DNA of 40,956 nt from Oscillospiraceae bacterium (GTDB lineage Bacteria; Bacillota; Clostridia; Oscillospirales; CAG-272), in contig SVRL01000016.1 in NCBI GenBank assembly GCA_015064845.1, positions 1 through 40,956 of the forward strand, read 5' to 3'. Each line of letters starts with the position of its first letter. Position 1 is the first letter of the stretch. A model generated the notes under the pieces. The model ran no database searches. It was not told where the DNA came from and saw only the letters and a list, made by a program, of their open reading frames with translations. Both the position numbers and the translations under genes were made by a program. This document shows, piece by piece, positions 1 to 9,200 of the stretch.

Positions 1-851
1 CGAACACCCGTTGTTTCTTCCGTAGGTTCTTTGGTTACTACGGGATTACCCCATGCGTGACCCGCTGCAGGTACTTCTTCCTGTTTCACAAGAATCTCTC
101 CGCAAACGGAGCAATGCTTGCCTTCGTTCAGACCTGTTTCGGTACAAGTCGGCGCAACTGCTTTGTCAATGATCACGGTGTGACCTTTTGCATTGACATA
201 ATTGTCTACGTAAGTATCGCCACACGAACAGGTATGTGTTGTGAAACCTCTTTCCGTACATGTCGGCGCGGTTACAGTTTCTATATAACTGTGGGTATGT
301 GTCGAAGCAGGAATTGTTTCCGTTTTAGTTTCTCCGCAATTTTCACAAACAAAGCTACGAATTCCCGTTTCCGTTGCTGTAGGCTCTTTAGTCACAACAC
401 CATTGCCCCAAGCATGCCCTTTTGCAGGAATGCTCTCCGGCTGTTTCAAGACCTCCTGACATACAGAACAAGTTTGTCCTTCCGTAAAGCCTTGTTCTGT
501 GCAAGTTGGCACTTTGCTACCTTCACTTAAAATCACATGTCCTTTTGCTTTGATGGGTTGTGTTTCTTTTTCTCCACAAGAACAGGTTCTTTCCTGTTCG
601 CCATCAGAAGTACAAGTTGCTTCTTTGATTACATTCCATGCTCCGAAGTCGTGTTTGTGCGACTCGGTATTTGATGTACTTTCTTCCGTCGAAGATGAAT
701 CATCTTTTGTTGAAGAGGATGTCTCTTTTTCGGAAGATGGTTCATTGTGTGTATGATTATCTGAATCAGGAGTGTTACAAGATGCAAACATTGTAGCAAT
801 CATGGATAACAAAACCAACCACACAAGCATTTTTTTGAGTATTCGTTTCAT
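1..851 (-). CDS. Cys-rich tandem-repeat lipoprotein (3' end outside window)
   Basis: The reading frame starts at the ATG at 851 and stays open to the window edge (283 codons), so the C-terminus is missing. An AAGGAAAGG ribosome site lies just upstream. The N-terminus is a lipoprotein signal ending in a FASC lipobox, followed by a Ser/Thr/Glu-rich linker to about residue 65. The rest is at least five degenerate repeats of about 38-42 residues. Each begins with His (GHAWGN or HT), has a Pro-Thr-Cys-Thr or Glu-Pro-Thr element, a Gly, then a CxC or CxxC pair, and ends in a Pro-Ala-x-Gly-like turn. Repeats of this kind occur in secreted surface proteins of gut Firmicutes; the paired Cys suggest metal binding or disulfides, which is inference. 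It has its own promoter (895-923). Function unknown. Confidence 0.8.
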   Translation of the reverse strand, partial: MKRILKKMLVWLVLLSMIATMFASCNTPDSDNHTHNEPSSEKETSSSTKDDSSSTEESTSNTESHKHDFGAWNVIKEATCTSDGEQERTCSCGEKETQPIKAKGHVILSEGSKVPTCTEQGFTEGQTCSVCQEVLKQPESIPAKGHAWGNGVVTKEPTATETGIRSFVCENCGETKTETIPASTHTHSYIETVTAPTCTERGFTTHTCSCGDTYVDNYVNAKGHTVIIDKAVAPTCTETGLNEGKHCSVCGEILVKQEEVPAAGHAWGNPVVTKEPTEETTGV

Positions 852-894
852 GATTCCGCCTTTCCTTGGTTGTTATGATAAAAATGAGAATTTT

Positions 895-923
895 ATTGTA
901 TCATTCTTTATATAAATTGTCAA
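895..923 (-). promoter_or_regulatory. Sigma-A type promoter of the Cys-rich lipoprotein
   Basis: On the minus strand TTGACA (923-918) is followed after exactly 17 bp by TACAAT (900-895), about 45 bp before the lipoprotein ATG. One mismatch to consensus in total. Confidence 0.75.
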
Positions 924-1088
924 GAGTTACAAAAAAATTTTTTCTGGAGAATATGTCTACTAATTCATTTAAATTTCCGATATAAAATTTGTTTGAAACA
1001 GCAAATTCGCTGATACAATTTTAACTCTTTCAAACAGATGTGAAAAGTGCCCATGAGGATTCACGAGCACCAATAGTTAATAATCTTA

Positions 1089-2141
1089 TCAAGGTTCTTC
1101 CACCAATCGCAGGTTCGGTGAAAAGTTTTCATCAAAAGAATATACGAAAGTTTTGCATTTTTTGCGTTGATTGGAACTCACCCCGATCTGCGGACAAAAA
1201 CCGAGAAGTATACCGTCCATTTTTATATGATAAAAAAGTCCGTGCATATGACCGCACAAATAAGTCTTTGCGCTTCCCATCTCCTTCATTGCCGTATAGA
1301 AAGGGGAAGGCTCTGCGCCCGCTTCACCAAGAACGGCATTGGACATCCAACCATTCAATTCCTGCTCATATACGAAAGCCGCGCCATCCTCTTTTTCCGC
1401 CTTTTGATAAGCGATAAAATGCTCTTGCAATTGCATATGTCCGTAGGTAAGAGTCGGAATGATCTCATGCTCGTTATTCTTTTGTTCCGAATAAATTCCG
1501 TTCAATCTGCCGATCTCGCTTTTGTACCACGCAATCTGTCCTTCGGTAATGGATTGATAACAACCTGCGGCATAATCATACGTCCCCGTATCAATCATTA
1601 CCAGCGCGCCGAGCAAGTCCCCCGTTTGGGCATCCGTAAGTGAGATTGAAAAATTTCCGTACCGATTTTCGCCGGTATCCTCAACGTAGCCGGAACGATA
1701 CAAGAGATAGGGTGAATTGCTATTCTCCAAATAATCCGAAACATCACGCTTGCAATATCCTGCCAAAGAGGATTCCGCATCGTGATTACCGAAAATAAAC
1801 GTATACGGTGTTTGGTAAGCATCCATGATACGAATCAATTCTTTGATTCCTTGCACACCCGTAGTCATGATGTTATCGCCGCTCAGAACGATCAGATCGG
1901 GTTTCTCGCTTTCCACAAGGTAAGTCATAAACTCAATGGTACGCGCTTCATCTGCATTATGATAAACTTCTCCTTCTTTGCCGAAATGCAAGTCGGCAAA
2001 TTGGACGATTTTGAATTGCTCGCCGCGATTCATCGTCAACGTAAGATCATCAGTTTTTTTATTTTGATTCATTCCGCAGGAAACAAACGGACAGAGCAAA
2101 GCAACACAAAGCAACAAGCAAAGTATTTTTTTCAGTTTCAA
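1089..2141 (-). CDS. Calcineurin-like metallophosphoesterase, lipoprotein
   Basis: A 350-residue protein with a lipoprotein signal (Cys22 in PFVSC) and then a complete calcineurin-like phosphoesterase fold. The metal ligands are visible in order: FADLH (Asp50, His52), SGDN (Asp89), GNHD (Asn119-Asp121) and GHMHG near residue 300. Family knowledge predicts a di-metal phosphatase or phosphodiesterase; substrate unknown. Anchoring outside the membrane suggests action on extracellular phosphoesters. The start is a TTG at 2141: no in-frame ATG lies upstream, and a CTAAGGG ribosome site sits 9 nt before it. It is transcribed from its own promoter (2229-2257), divergently from the esterase gene at 2470. 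Confidence 0.88.
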   Translation of the reverse strand: MKLKKILCLLLCVALLCPFVSCGMNQNKKTDDLTLTMNRGEQFKIVQFADLHFGKEGEVYHNADEARTIEFMTYLVESEKPDLIVLSGDNIMTTGVQGIKELIRIMDAYQTPYTFIFGNHDAESSLAGYCKRDVSDYLENSNSPYLLYRSGYVEDTGENRYGNFSISLTDAQTGDLLGALVMIDTGTYDYAAGCYQSITEGQIAWYKSEIGRLNGIYSEQKNNEHEIIPTLTYGHMQLQEHFIAYQKAEKEDGAAFVYEQELNGWMSNAVLGEAGAEPSPFYTAMKEMGSAKTYLCGHMHGLFYHIKMDGILLGFCPQIGVSSNQRKKCKTFVYSFDENFSPNLRLVEEP

Positions 2142-2228
2142 AATATCATCATCCCTTAGTTTTTTATATTCATAGAAGATTCCATATCATACGCACAATG
2201 GATCATTCGCCATGTTAATATCGTTGAT

Positions 2229-2257
2229 ATTATACCATAATTTCTTGAAATTTTCAA
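2229..2257 (-). promoter_or_regulatory. Promoter of the metallophosphoesterase, with palindrome over the -35
   Basis: Minus strand TTGAAA (2257-2252), 17-bp spacer, TATAAT (2234-2229), with an extended -10 TGG. The -35 lies inside a perfect 15-bp palindrome at 2244-2258 (CTTGAAA/TTTCAAG around one base), a possible operator. The start codon is about 80 nt downstream of the predicted start point. Confidence 0.65.
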
Positions 2258-2390
2258 GTGAAATATTCAGCTTTGCATGGTTTTATCGAAATTCATATAT
2301 AAAAATGCGCAAAATTTTGGTATGATAAAACCCCCGACAAGTGACACAATGCCGAACCGTTCAAAAGGATTTGAAAGCTTTGTCAAAATA

Positions 2391-2419
2391 TTGACTTCCT
2401 TTTTCATTCATGTTATAAT
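2391..2419 (+). promoter_or_regulatory. Promoter of the SASA-type esterase lipoprotein
   Basis: TTGACT (2391-2396), 17-bp spacer, TATAAT (2414-2419) with TGT directly before the -10 (extended -10). The ATG is at 2470 behind AAGGAAGG. With the minus-strand promoter at 2229-2257 this accounts for most of the 328-bp divergent intergenic region. Confidence 0.75.
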
Positions 2420-2469
2420 ATATCATATCATAAACAATCGGATGTTATAGATAAGGAAGGTTTCATAAA

Positions 2470-3462
2470 ATGAGGTTAAAAATCGTCAGATTGATAGGAA
2501 TGATCATCGTAATATCTGCGCTGTGTTTTCTTATGTTTGGATGTACACCCGATGAAAGTATATCCACCGAGGACACAACGGTTCGCCTGAATATGAATAC
2601 GGAATATGCCGTTACGGACACGCTTCCCGACGGAGAAGGCAAACACGCCAAAGTCATTCTTTTGCTTGGACAAAGCAACGCAACGGGATGCTCGATCAAC
2701 AGTTATCTGAAAGAAAATATCGGCGAAAACGAATATCGGCGTTATGAAGAAGGATTCCCCTCGGTACTCATCAACTATTGTCTTGACGACCACAATGCAA
2801 CTTCAAACGGAGAATTCGTAAAAGTGGATTTAACTTGCGGATCGGGAAACGGATTTTTCGGACCCGAGGTAGGCATTGCCGAGGTCATTTCCGAAGCATA
2901 TCCCGATGAAACGGTATTTATTCTGAAATATACGATGTCGGGCTATTCTCTCCATTACCATTGGCTTTGCGCAGGCGAACGCGGTTCCATCTATCAAGCC
3001 TTTTTGTCTTTCGCGCAAACGTATATGGAACTGTTATCGGAAAAAAATTACGATGCCAAAATAGGCGCTGTCTGTTGGATGCAAGGCGAATCCGATACGA
3101 CGGATTTCAAAGCTTCTCACTATTATGAAAATCAAACGGCATTCGTATCGTATCTGCGTGAAGACTTGAATGCTTACGCAGAAGACGGCGGCATCTATTT
3201 TATCGATGCAGGGATTTCCAACAGTCCGTACTGCGAACCCGCCTATCCCGCAATCAACGAAGCAAAAGAAAAATTTTCAAAACAATCGGAAATGAATCTG
3301 TATTTTTCAACGATTGATCTTGGTTTTACCATACACAAAGAACCTGAGGGCGAACCCGACTGGGGACATTACGATTCTCTCAGCGAACTTGAACTGGGGA
3401 AAAAATTCGGAGAATATATCATTGATATTTATTCAAGAAAATCAGGGGCTTTGAATGAGTAA
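2470..3462 (+). CDS. SGNH/SASA-type carbohydrate esterase, lipoprotein
   Basis: A 330-residue protein with a lipoprotein signal (Cys25 in LMFGC). It has the sialate-O-acetylesterase (SASA, PF03629-like) pattern: LLLGQSN with the predicted nucleophile Ser69, then SGNGFFGPE, then CWMQGESD near residue 205, and a C-terminal DWGH with predicted catalytic His300 and Asp297. Family members remove acetyl groups from sugars on glycans (sialic acid, acetyl-xylan, pectin). The anchored form suggests action on extracellular glycans, which fits the glycosidases at 6-13 kb, but the substrate is not readable from sequence. Monocistronic with its own promoter; it converges with the recombinase gene 15 bp downstream. 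Confidence 0.8.
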   Translation: MRLKIVRLIGMIIVISALCFLMFGCTPDESISTEDTTVRLNMNTEYAVTDTLPDGEGKHAKVILLLGQSNATGCSINSYLKENIGENEYRRYEEGFPSVLINYCLDDHNATSNGEFVKVDLTCGSGNGFFGPEVGIAEVISEAYPDETVFILKYTMSGYSLHYHWLCAGERGSIYQAFLSFAQTYMELLSEKNYDAKIGAVCWMQGESDTTDFKASHYYENQTAFVSYLREDLNAYAEDGGIYFIDAGISNSPYCEPAYPAINEAKEKFSKQSEMNLYFSTIDLGFTIHKEPEGEPDWGHYDSLSELELGKKFGEYIIDIYSRKSGALNE

Positions 3463-3477
3463 ACTATATATTAATGT

Positions 3478-5001
3478 TCAGATATTCCAAACCACTTCCA
3501 CCGCGCCATCTTCGGCTATGTATATTTTATCGATCAATAATTGAACCACGCTTTTCTTTTTCTCGTAATCCGCTGTTTTCCACTCTTCCGAAAGGTCGAT
3601 TGTATTTTGCGCATCTCGCTCTGTATTTGCAATAAACGCAATCTGTTCCGTGATCCTGCGCTTCTCTTCGGCAAGCGCTTTCGCCCTTTCGTTCAAAAGT
3701 TTCATCATGTCCGTCTCAATGGCGCTGCTCATCATCAGTTCCACCAACTTATTTTGAGAATCTTCTATCTCAATCTTCTTATTCTTCAGCGCGTTGATCT
3801 TTCCCGTGTTTTCACTTTCTGCTTTGCCCGAACAGGTCTTCATGGAACGGAATTTTTCCGAAATCAGGGTATAAATCATATCTTCCAGTGAATCTGCATA
3901 AAGCGTAATCCCGATTCCTTCACAAATACGGTTTTGCTTCCCCGTACAAGAAAAATATCGCGTTTGTGAGCCATCCGCGCGTTTTCCCCCCTTGGTAACG
4001 GTCATCGTTCGCCCGCATTTTTGGCAGACGATCCTTCCGCCGAGCCAGCTCGTCGTATTGCTCATACTGTTATTGATTTTTTTATTCTTGGCAACCTTTT
4101 TCTGACAGGAAAGCCAAAGTTCGGAGTCAATGACACCTTCGTGAGACATAACGACGATCTTCATGTCCGACCAATCCTCTGACGCGGAATCGTGCTTCGT
4201 TTTGCCATAAAGCTGAATGCCCCGCGTACCATCGAATTCGTAAATATCACTGACAATCTTTGTTCCCTTGCGACGAAAATATTCATAAATCGCATTGTCG
4301 GCTCTCACGTATATGGGATTTCTGATCATAGCAGACAATTTAGCGGTGGACCACTTCCCTTCCGTCAGCAATATGCCGTTTTGAAGCAGATCCTCCAGCA
4401 ACCGACGAAGTGTAACATTCGGCACGGCATATCTTTCAAAAATATATCTGACGTGAGAAATTTCGTCCGCAAGCGGCAAAAATTTTTTAGTTTTCACACC
4501 GTGGATTACCGTTTCGCCGAAGGTAAATCCGTAAGGTCTGCGCCCGCCCATAAAAATACCTTGATCTGAACGGGCTTGGTACGCATGTGTCACGCGCTCA
4601 ATGATACTCTGACGCTCAAATTCGGCAAACACCATGAGCAGTTTGGTAATCATCTCCCCGTACGAGGTCGAAGTGTCAAAAGACTCCTGTGAACTGATAA
4701 AAGCCACGTTATATTTCTTAAACCGTTCCATGATCGAGACAAAATCTACAAGACTGCGGCTGATACGGTCGAGTCTATAAACGATAACCTTTGAAATCCC
4801 CCCTCGCTCGACGAGCGACATCATTTCACGGAAGCCCTCGCGTTCAAGATTGCCGCCCGAAAAACCGTTGTCAACGAACTCGTAAATTGTTTCGCCATGC
4901 TCATCAGGCTTCAGCATTGCACGGCAATATGCAAGCTGTGTCTCACAGGAAATGGAATTTTCTCTCTCAACCGATTTTCTGGCATAAAGGGCAATCGCCA
5001 T
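3478..5001 (-). CDS. Large serine recombinase (resolvase/invertase superfamily integrase)
   Basis: A 507-residue protein with an N-terminal resolvase domain (ALYARKSVEREN with catalytic Ser10; YRLDRISRS), a middle 'recombinase' domain (residues about 155-290, PYGF, NPIY), a zinc ribbon (CQKCGRTM, then FSCTGK and a further Cys, about 330-370) and a C-terminal coiled coil. This is the full architecture of transposon/phage-type integrases such as TnpX, which make site-specific attP x attB exchanges. The start at 5001 follows a near-perfect AAAGGAGGTG ribosome site. It probably forms an operon with the small ORF 37 bp upstream. No other phage or conjugation genes are nearby, so this is a minimal element or the remains of one. 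Confidence 0.93.
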   Translation of the reverse strand: MAIALYARKSVERENSISCETQLAYCRAMLKPDEHGETIYEFVDNGFSGGNLEREGFREMMSLVERGGISKVIVYRLDRISRSLVDFVSIMERFKKYNVAFISSQESFDTSTSYGEMITKLLMVFAEFERQSIIERVTHAYQARSDQGIFMGGRRPYGFTFGETVIHGVKTKKFLPLADEISHVRYIFERYAVPNVTLRRLLEDLLQNGILLTEGKWSTAKLSAMIRNPIYVRADNAIYEYFRRKGTKIVSDIYEFDGTRGIQLYGKTKHDSASEDWSDMKIVVMSHEGVIDSELWLSCQKKVAKNKKINNSMSNTTSWLGGRIVCQKCGRTMTVTKGGKRADGSQTRYFSCTGKQNRICEGIGITLYADSLEDMIYTLISEKFRSMKTCSGKAESENTGKINALKNKKIEIEDSQNKLVELMMSSAIETDMMKLLNERAKALAEEKRRITEQIAFIANTERDAQNTIDLSEEWKTADYEKKKSVVQLLIDKIYIAEDGAVEVVWNI

Positions 5002-5038
5002 ACGAATTCACCTCCTTTCCGCTTGCATTCCGGCTTGC

Positions 5039-5284
5039 CTACTGTTTAGACGAGAAAATTTTGAAAAGCGCCGTCAGAATTTCTTCTTCCGTGTAGATTT
5101 TTCGTTCTTCTTCGCTCAAAACGCGCTGTGTCACGAGATACGTTTTGTTTTTCAGATCTTTGTATTCAATCATAAGATTCTCCTTTCTCCGCTGTAAAGC
5201 GAGATATTTATGTATATTAAAATAAATTTTTCTATATGCTTCCGCGCTTCGTCTCCCCGACTCTTTTGAAATGTTTTCGTTCAT
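5039..5284 (-). CDS. Small charged protein upstream of the recombinase, unknown function
   Basis: 81 residues from the ATG at 5284 (TTGGAGTG ribosome site 8 nt upstream), Lys/Arg/Glu-rich, predicted helical, no family recognised. A second in-frame ATG at 5173 has an even better ribosome site (AAAGGAG, 6 nt spacing) and would give a 44-residue protein starting MIEYKDL, so one or both starts may be used. It ends 37 bp before the recombinase and is probably cotranscribed with it. Position suggests a regulator or directionality partner, but that is a guess. Confidence 0.55.
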   Translation of the reverse strand: MNENISKESGRRSAEAYRKIYFNIHKYLALQRRKENLMIEYKDLKNKTYLVTQRVLSEEERKIYTEEEILTALFKIFSSKQ

Positions 5285-5308
5285 AAAATCACTCCAATAT
5301 ATAAAATT

Positions 5309-5344
5309 ATCCTCCGATAAATCACTCCTGCTTTATCGGAGGAT
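5309..5344. repeat. 13-bp perfect inverted repeat in front of the recombinase operon
   Basis: Arms ATCCTCCGATAAA (5309-5321) and its exact reverse complement (5332-5344) around a 10-nt loop. It lies 24 bp upstream of the small ORF, between the divergent recombinase operon and the gene at 5495. There is no clear T-run on either strand, so a terminator is less likely than an operator, a leader hairpin or part of a recombinase target site. Confidence 0.8.
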
Positions 5345-5429
5345 TCATTTTGATAATATAACTCACACGAGTTCGATGAATTTACGTGAATTTTGATGAT
5401 TTTTCTATCAATTTAACTGAGAGATGCTA

Positions 5430-5458
5430 TTGAATTCCGGTATTTTTTGTGCTATACT
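5430..5458 (+). promoter_or_regulatory. Promoter of the EEP-family gene and probably the glycosidases
   Basis: TTGAAT (5430-5435), 17-bp spacer, TATACT (5453-5458) with extended -10 TGC. It rules out the longer upstream TTG start at 5447, which would overlap the -10. Confidence 0.7.
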
Positions 5459-5494
5459 GCAAATGCAGAAAATTTAATTTTTGAGGAGGCTATG

Positions 5495-6274
5495 ATGTCA
5501 ACTGTAAAAATTGTAAGCTTTAATCTTCGCTGTGTATGGAAGGGAGACGGCATCAATGCGTTTATCTTCCGAGCAGGGATGATCTATGATAAAATCATGC
5601 GTGAGATGCCCGATGTGCTCGCTTTTCAGGAAATGTCCGTCGATCATCTCAAGCTGCTGCAAAGAATGTTGCCGGAGTATGATTTTTGCGGACAATTCCG
5701 CAGTAAAAACTATACGGGCGAGGGACTTTTTACTGCGGTTCGCAAGGATGCGTGGGATGTGATCGCATACGAAACCTTTTGGATCAGCCCCACTCCCTAT
5801 GTTGCAGGTTCCCGCTTTGAGGATCAGAGCGATTGTCCGAGAATCTGTGTTGTAACGCAGATCCGACACAGAAAAACAGGAAAAATGCTTCGTCTTTACA
5901 ACATCCATCTCGATCATATTTCTGACGTAGCGCGCATCAAGGGTATCCGCTGTGTATTTGAAAAAATGGAGGAATTCAACGGAAAGCTTCCGCTTCCTTC
6001 TCTCGTTTTGGGCGATTACAATGCATATCCCGACAGTGAGACGATCCGCTTCTGTAACGATTACAAAACACCTGCCATGTTTGACGTCACAAAAGAGATT
6101 CCCGCAACCTTTCACAATTATGGAAAATGCGGTCTTAAAATCGATTATATCTACGTTACCGAAGAACTGAAGCATGCATTTCTTGCATCCGATATCTGGG
6201 CAGATGAGAGAGAAGGCATCTATCTTTCTGATCATTATCCCATTTGGGCAGAGTTTGCAACGGATGTTTTATAA
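5495..6274 (+). CDS. Endonuclease/exonuclease/phosphatase (EEP) family hydrolase
   Basis: About 259 residues. The start is the second of two adjacent ATGs (5495), placed 5 nt after GAGGAGG. EEP-fold motifs: VSFNLRC (metal-binding Asn10), FQEM (Glu46), LGDYNAYPDS (the GDxN motif), IDYIYV and SDHYPIWAEF at the C-terminus (the catalytic SDH). No signal peptide, so cytoplasmic. The family includes Mg2+-dependent nucleases and phosphodiesterases/phosphatases; the specific substrate is not clear. It ends 23 bp before the first GH106-like gene with no terminator between, so it is probably in that operon. Confidence 0.88.
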   Translation: MSTVKIVSFNLRCVWKGDGINAFIFRAGMIYDKIMREMPDVLAFQEMSVDHLKLLQRMLPEYDFCGQFRSKNYTGEGLFTAVRKDAWDVIAYETFWISPTPYVAGSRFEDQSDCPRICVVTQIRHRKTGKMLRLYNIHLDHISDVARIKGIRCVFEKMEEFNGKLPLPSLVLGDYNAYPDSETIRFCNDYKTPAMFDVTKEIPATFHNYGKCGLKIDYIYVTEELKHAFLASDIWADEREGIYLSDHYPIWAEFATDVL

Positions 6275-6297
6275 AATAAATTTTGAGGAGACATACC

Positions 6298-9200
6298 ATG
6301 CTGTATAGACAAAAAGAAACGCCAAATCTTACGCCTGAGCTGTTCCAAACGCCCACCGCGGAATACAGAGGCACACCGTTCTGGGCATGGAACTGCAAAC
6401 TGGAGCAAGGTGAACTTGACCGACAATTGGAGATATTTAAGAAAATGGGCTTCGGTGGCGCGCATATGCACGTCCGCACGGGCATGGCAACAAAATATCT
6501 CAGCGACGAATTTATGACATTGATCCGAAATTGTGTCAAAAAGGCAAAGAGTGAAAATATGCTCGCGTGGCTCTACGATGAGGACAGATGGCCTTCCGGC
6601 TCCGCGGGAGGAGAGGTCACAAAAGAAAAGCGTTTCCGCGCCCGCCATATGCTTTTTACATACGAACCGCGCAACGACATGACAGCCCGCCGGGGAGAGC
6701 CCGACTTTGCGGAAAACGGCGGGCTCATCGCCTGCTTTGACGTGGAGCTTGACAAAAACGGAAAGCTCATCAGTTGGCAGACCATCGCCCCCGAAGCCGA
6801 TGCGCACCATGAAAAATGGTACGCCTATATGGAGATCCATCGCGAGAGCAGCTGGCACAACGGACAAACCTATGTCGATACGCTGAACAAAGAAGCCATC
6901 GACCGTTTCATTGCGATCACGCATGAAAGCTATAAGCGCGCCGTTTCCGACGATTTTGGCAAAACCATTCCCTCGATCTTCACGGATGAACCGCAATTTT
7001 CGACCAAAACCGCACTGAAGCACGGCAATGATAAGGGCTCCGCGATCCTCCCCTGGACGGACGACCTTCCCGAAACCTTTTCAAAAACGTATAAAGGAGC
7101 CAATCTGATCGAAAATCTTCCCGAACTGATCTGGGAACGCGCCGATGGCACAATTTCCGTCACACGCTATCGCTTCCACGACCACGTTTGCGAACGCTTC
7201 GCCGAAGCATTCGCGGATAATTGCGGCAGATGGTGTGAAGAAAACGGCATTTATTTGACGGGTCATGTTATGCGCGAGCCGTCTCTGCGCACGCAAACCA
7301 ATGCGATTGGCGAAGCAATGCGCCTTTACAGAGGCTTCGGTATTCCAGGTGTCGATATGCTGGAGCGCAATCTCGAATATACCACCGTCAAGCAGGCACA
7401 GTCCGCCGTTCATCAGTTCGGGAGAGAAGGCGTACTTTGTGAAATGTACGGTGTTTCCAACTGGGACTTCGATTTCAGAGAGCATAAAATGAACGGCGAC
7501 TGGATGGCGGCGCTCGGCGTGACCGTTCGTGTCCCTCATCTCTCGCTTGTTTCCATGGCGGGAGAAGCCAAACGCGATTATCCTGCGTCCATTCATTATC
7601 AGTCCCCGTGGTGGGAAAAATATCCGCTCATCGAGGATCATTTTGCCCGTGTCAATACCGCACTCACACGAGGAAAGCCTATCGTGCGCATAGGCGTGAT
7701 CCATCCCATCGAAAGCTATTGGATCCATTGGGGACCCCATGCAGATACCCTTCCGCTTCGTGAAGATATGGACAACAATTTCCAGAACCTGACGAAATGG
7801 CTCCTCTTTGGCGGTTTGGATTTCGATTTTATTTCCGAATCTCTCATGCCGACACTTTGTAAAGAAGCGAGCGCACCTCTGCGCATGGGTGAGATGGCAT
7901 ACGATGCGATCATTGTTCCCTCATGTGAAACACTCCGCTCTACCACGCTGGAAAAATTAGAGTTGTTCCGAAAGGCAGGCGGCAAGCTGATCTTCATGGG
8001 TGAAATCCCCACGCTCGAAAATGCTATTCCGAGCACACGAGGCGAAAAACTGGCGAAAAATTCGACACGAATTCCTTTCACGCGCAATGCAATCCTGAGC
8101 GCACTTGAATCCGTCCGTGAGGTTGACATCAGAACAGAAGCGGGCGTTCTGACTACCGATCTCCTGCACCAGCTCCGTCTGGACGGTAAGAGCCGTTGGC
8201 TTTTTGTAGCGCGCGGAACGATTCCCCACAACCGTGATATTTCCCGTTTCAAGAACCTTGTCATCCGTATCAAGGACAATTGGCGCGTATCGCTTTACGA
8301 TACAGCAACAGGAGATGTTAAAAACGTCCGCTTCCGTGCCAAGGATGGCGAAACGGAGATTCTCTGCCGTGCGTACGACTATGACAGTTTCCTATTCCGT
8401 CTCGATCCCACGGAAGAATCCCTTGATGAAACGGCGGTTTCCGCAGAAAGTAAAGTAAACACCCGCGCTCTTTCCCTACCGATTACCGTCCCTTATACAC
8501 TCAGCGAACCGAATGCGTTGCTTCTTGACCAAGCGGAGTATGCGCTTGATGATGGAGAGTGGGCGCCGAGCGAGGAAATTCTTCGACTCGATGATCTTTG
8601 CCGTGAAAAGCTCGGTTGGCTGACACGAAGAAACGATTCTGCACAACAGTGGGCAAAAAAGATAGAGCCTATTACACATACGCTCCGATTGCGCTTCCGC
8701 ATTCATTCCGAGATTGATTATGAAGGCGCACAGCTTGCCATCGAGGATGCGGAACGCCTGACAATTACGTGGAACGGCAAGTCTGTCGAAAGCGTACCGA
8801 TCGGCTGGTACGCCGATAAAGCAATTAAAACCATTGCGCTCCCACCCATCAAAAAGGGAGAAAACATTTTAGAAATTTCGGTTCCCTTCGCCAAGCACAC
8901 CAATACGGAATGGGCATATTTACTCGGCGCCTTCGGCGTTGAGGTCTGCGGCAGAAGCGTACATGTAACCGAAGTGAGAAAAGAACTCGCATTCGGCGAT
9001 ATCACCGAACAGGGACTTCCTTTCTACGGCGGAAACCTCACCTACCATATCCCGATTGAAACGGCAGGAGGCGATGTGGAATTTCACTCTCCGCAGTACA
9101 AGGGCATTCTCCAAACCGTCTCACTCGATAACGGAAAGGAAAATGCTGCAATCTATCCGCCTTACACCGTCAGATTCCAAAACGTGTGTGCGGGCAAACA

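Noticed and set aside
5447-5494. N-terminal extension of the EEP protein from a TTG at 5447
   Set aside because: It would overlap the -10 of a good promoter, and a GAGGAGG site with correct spacing serves the ATG at 5495.
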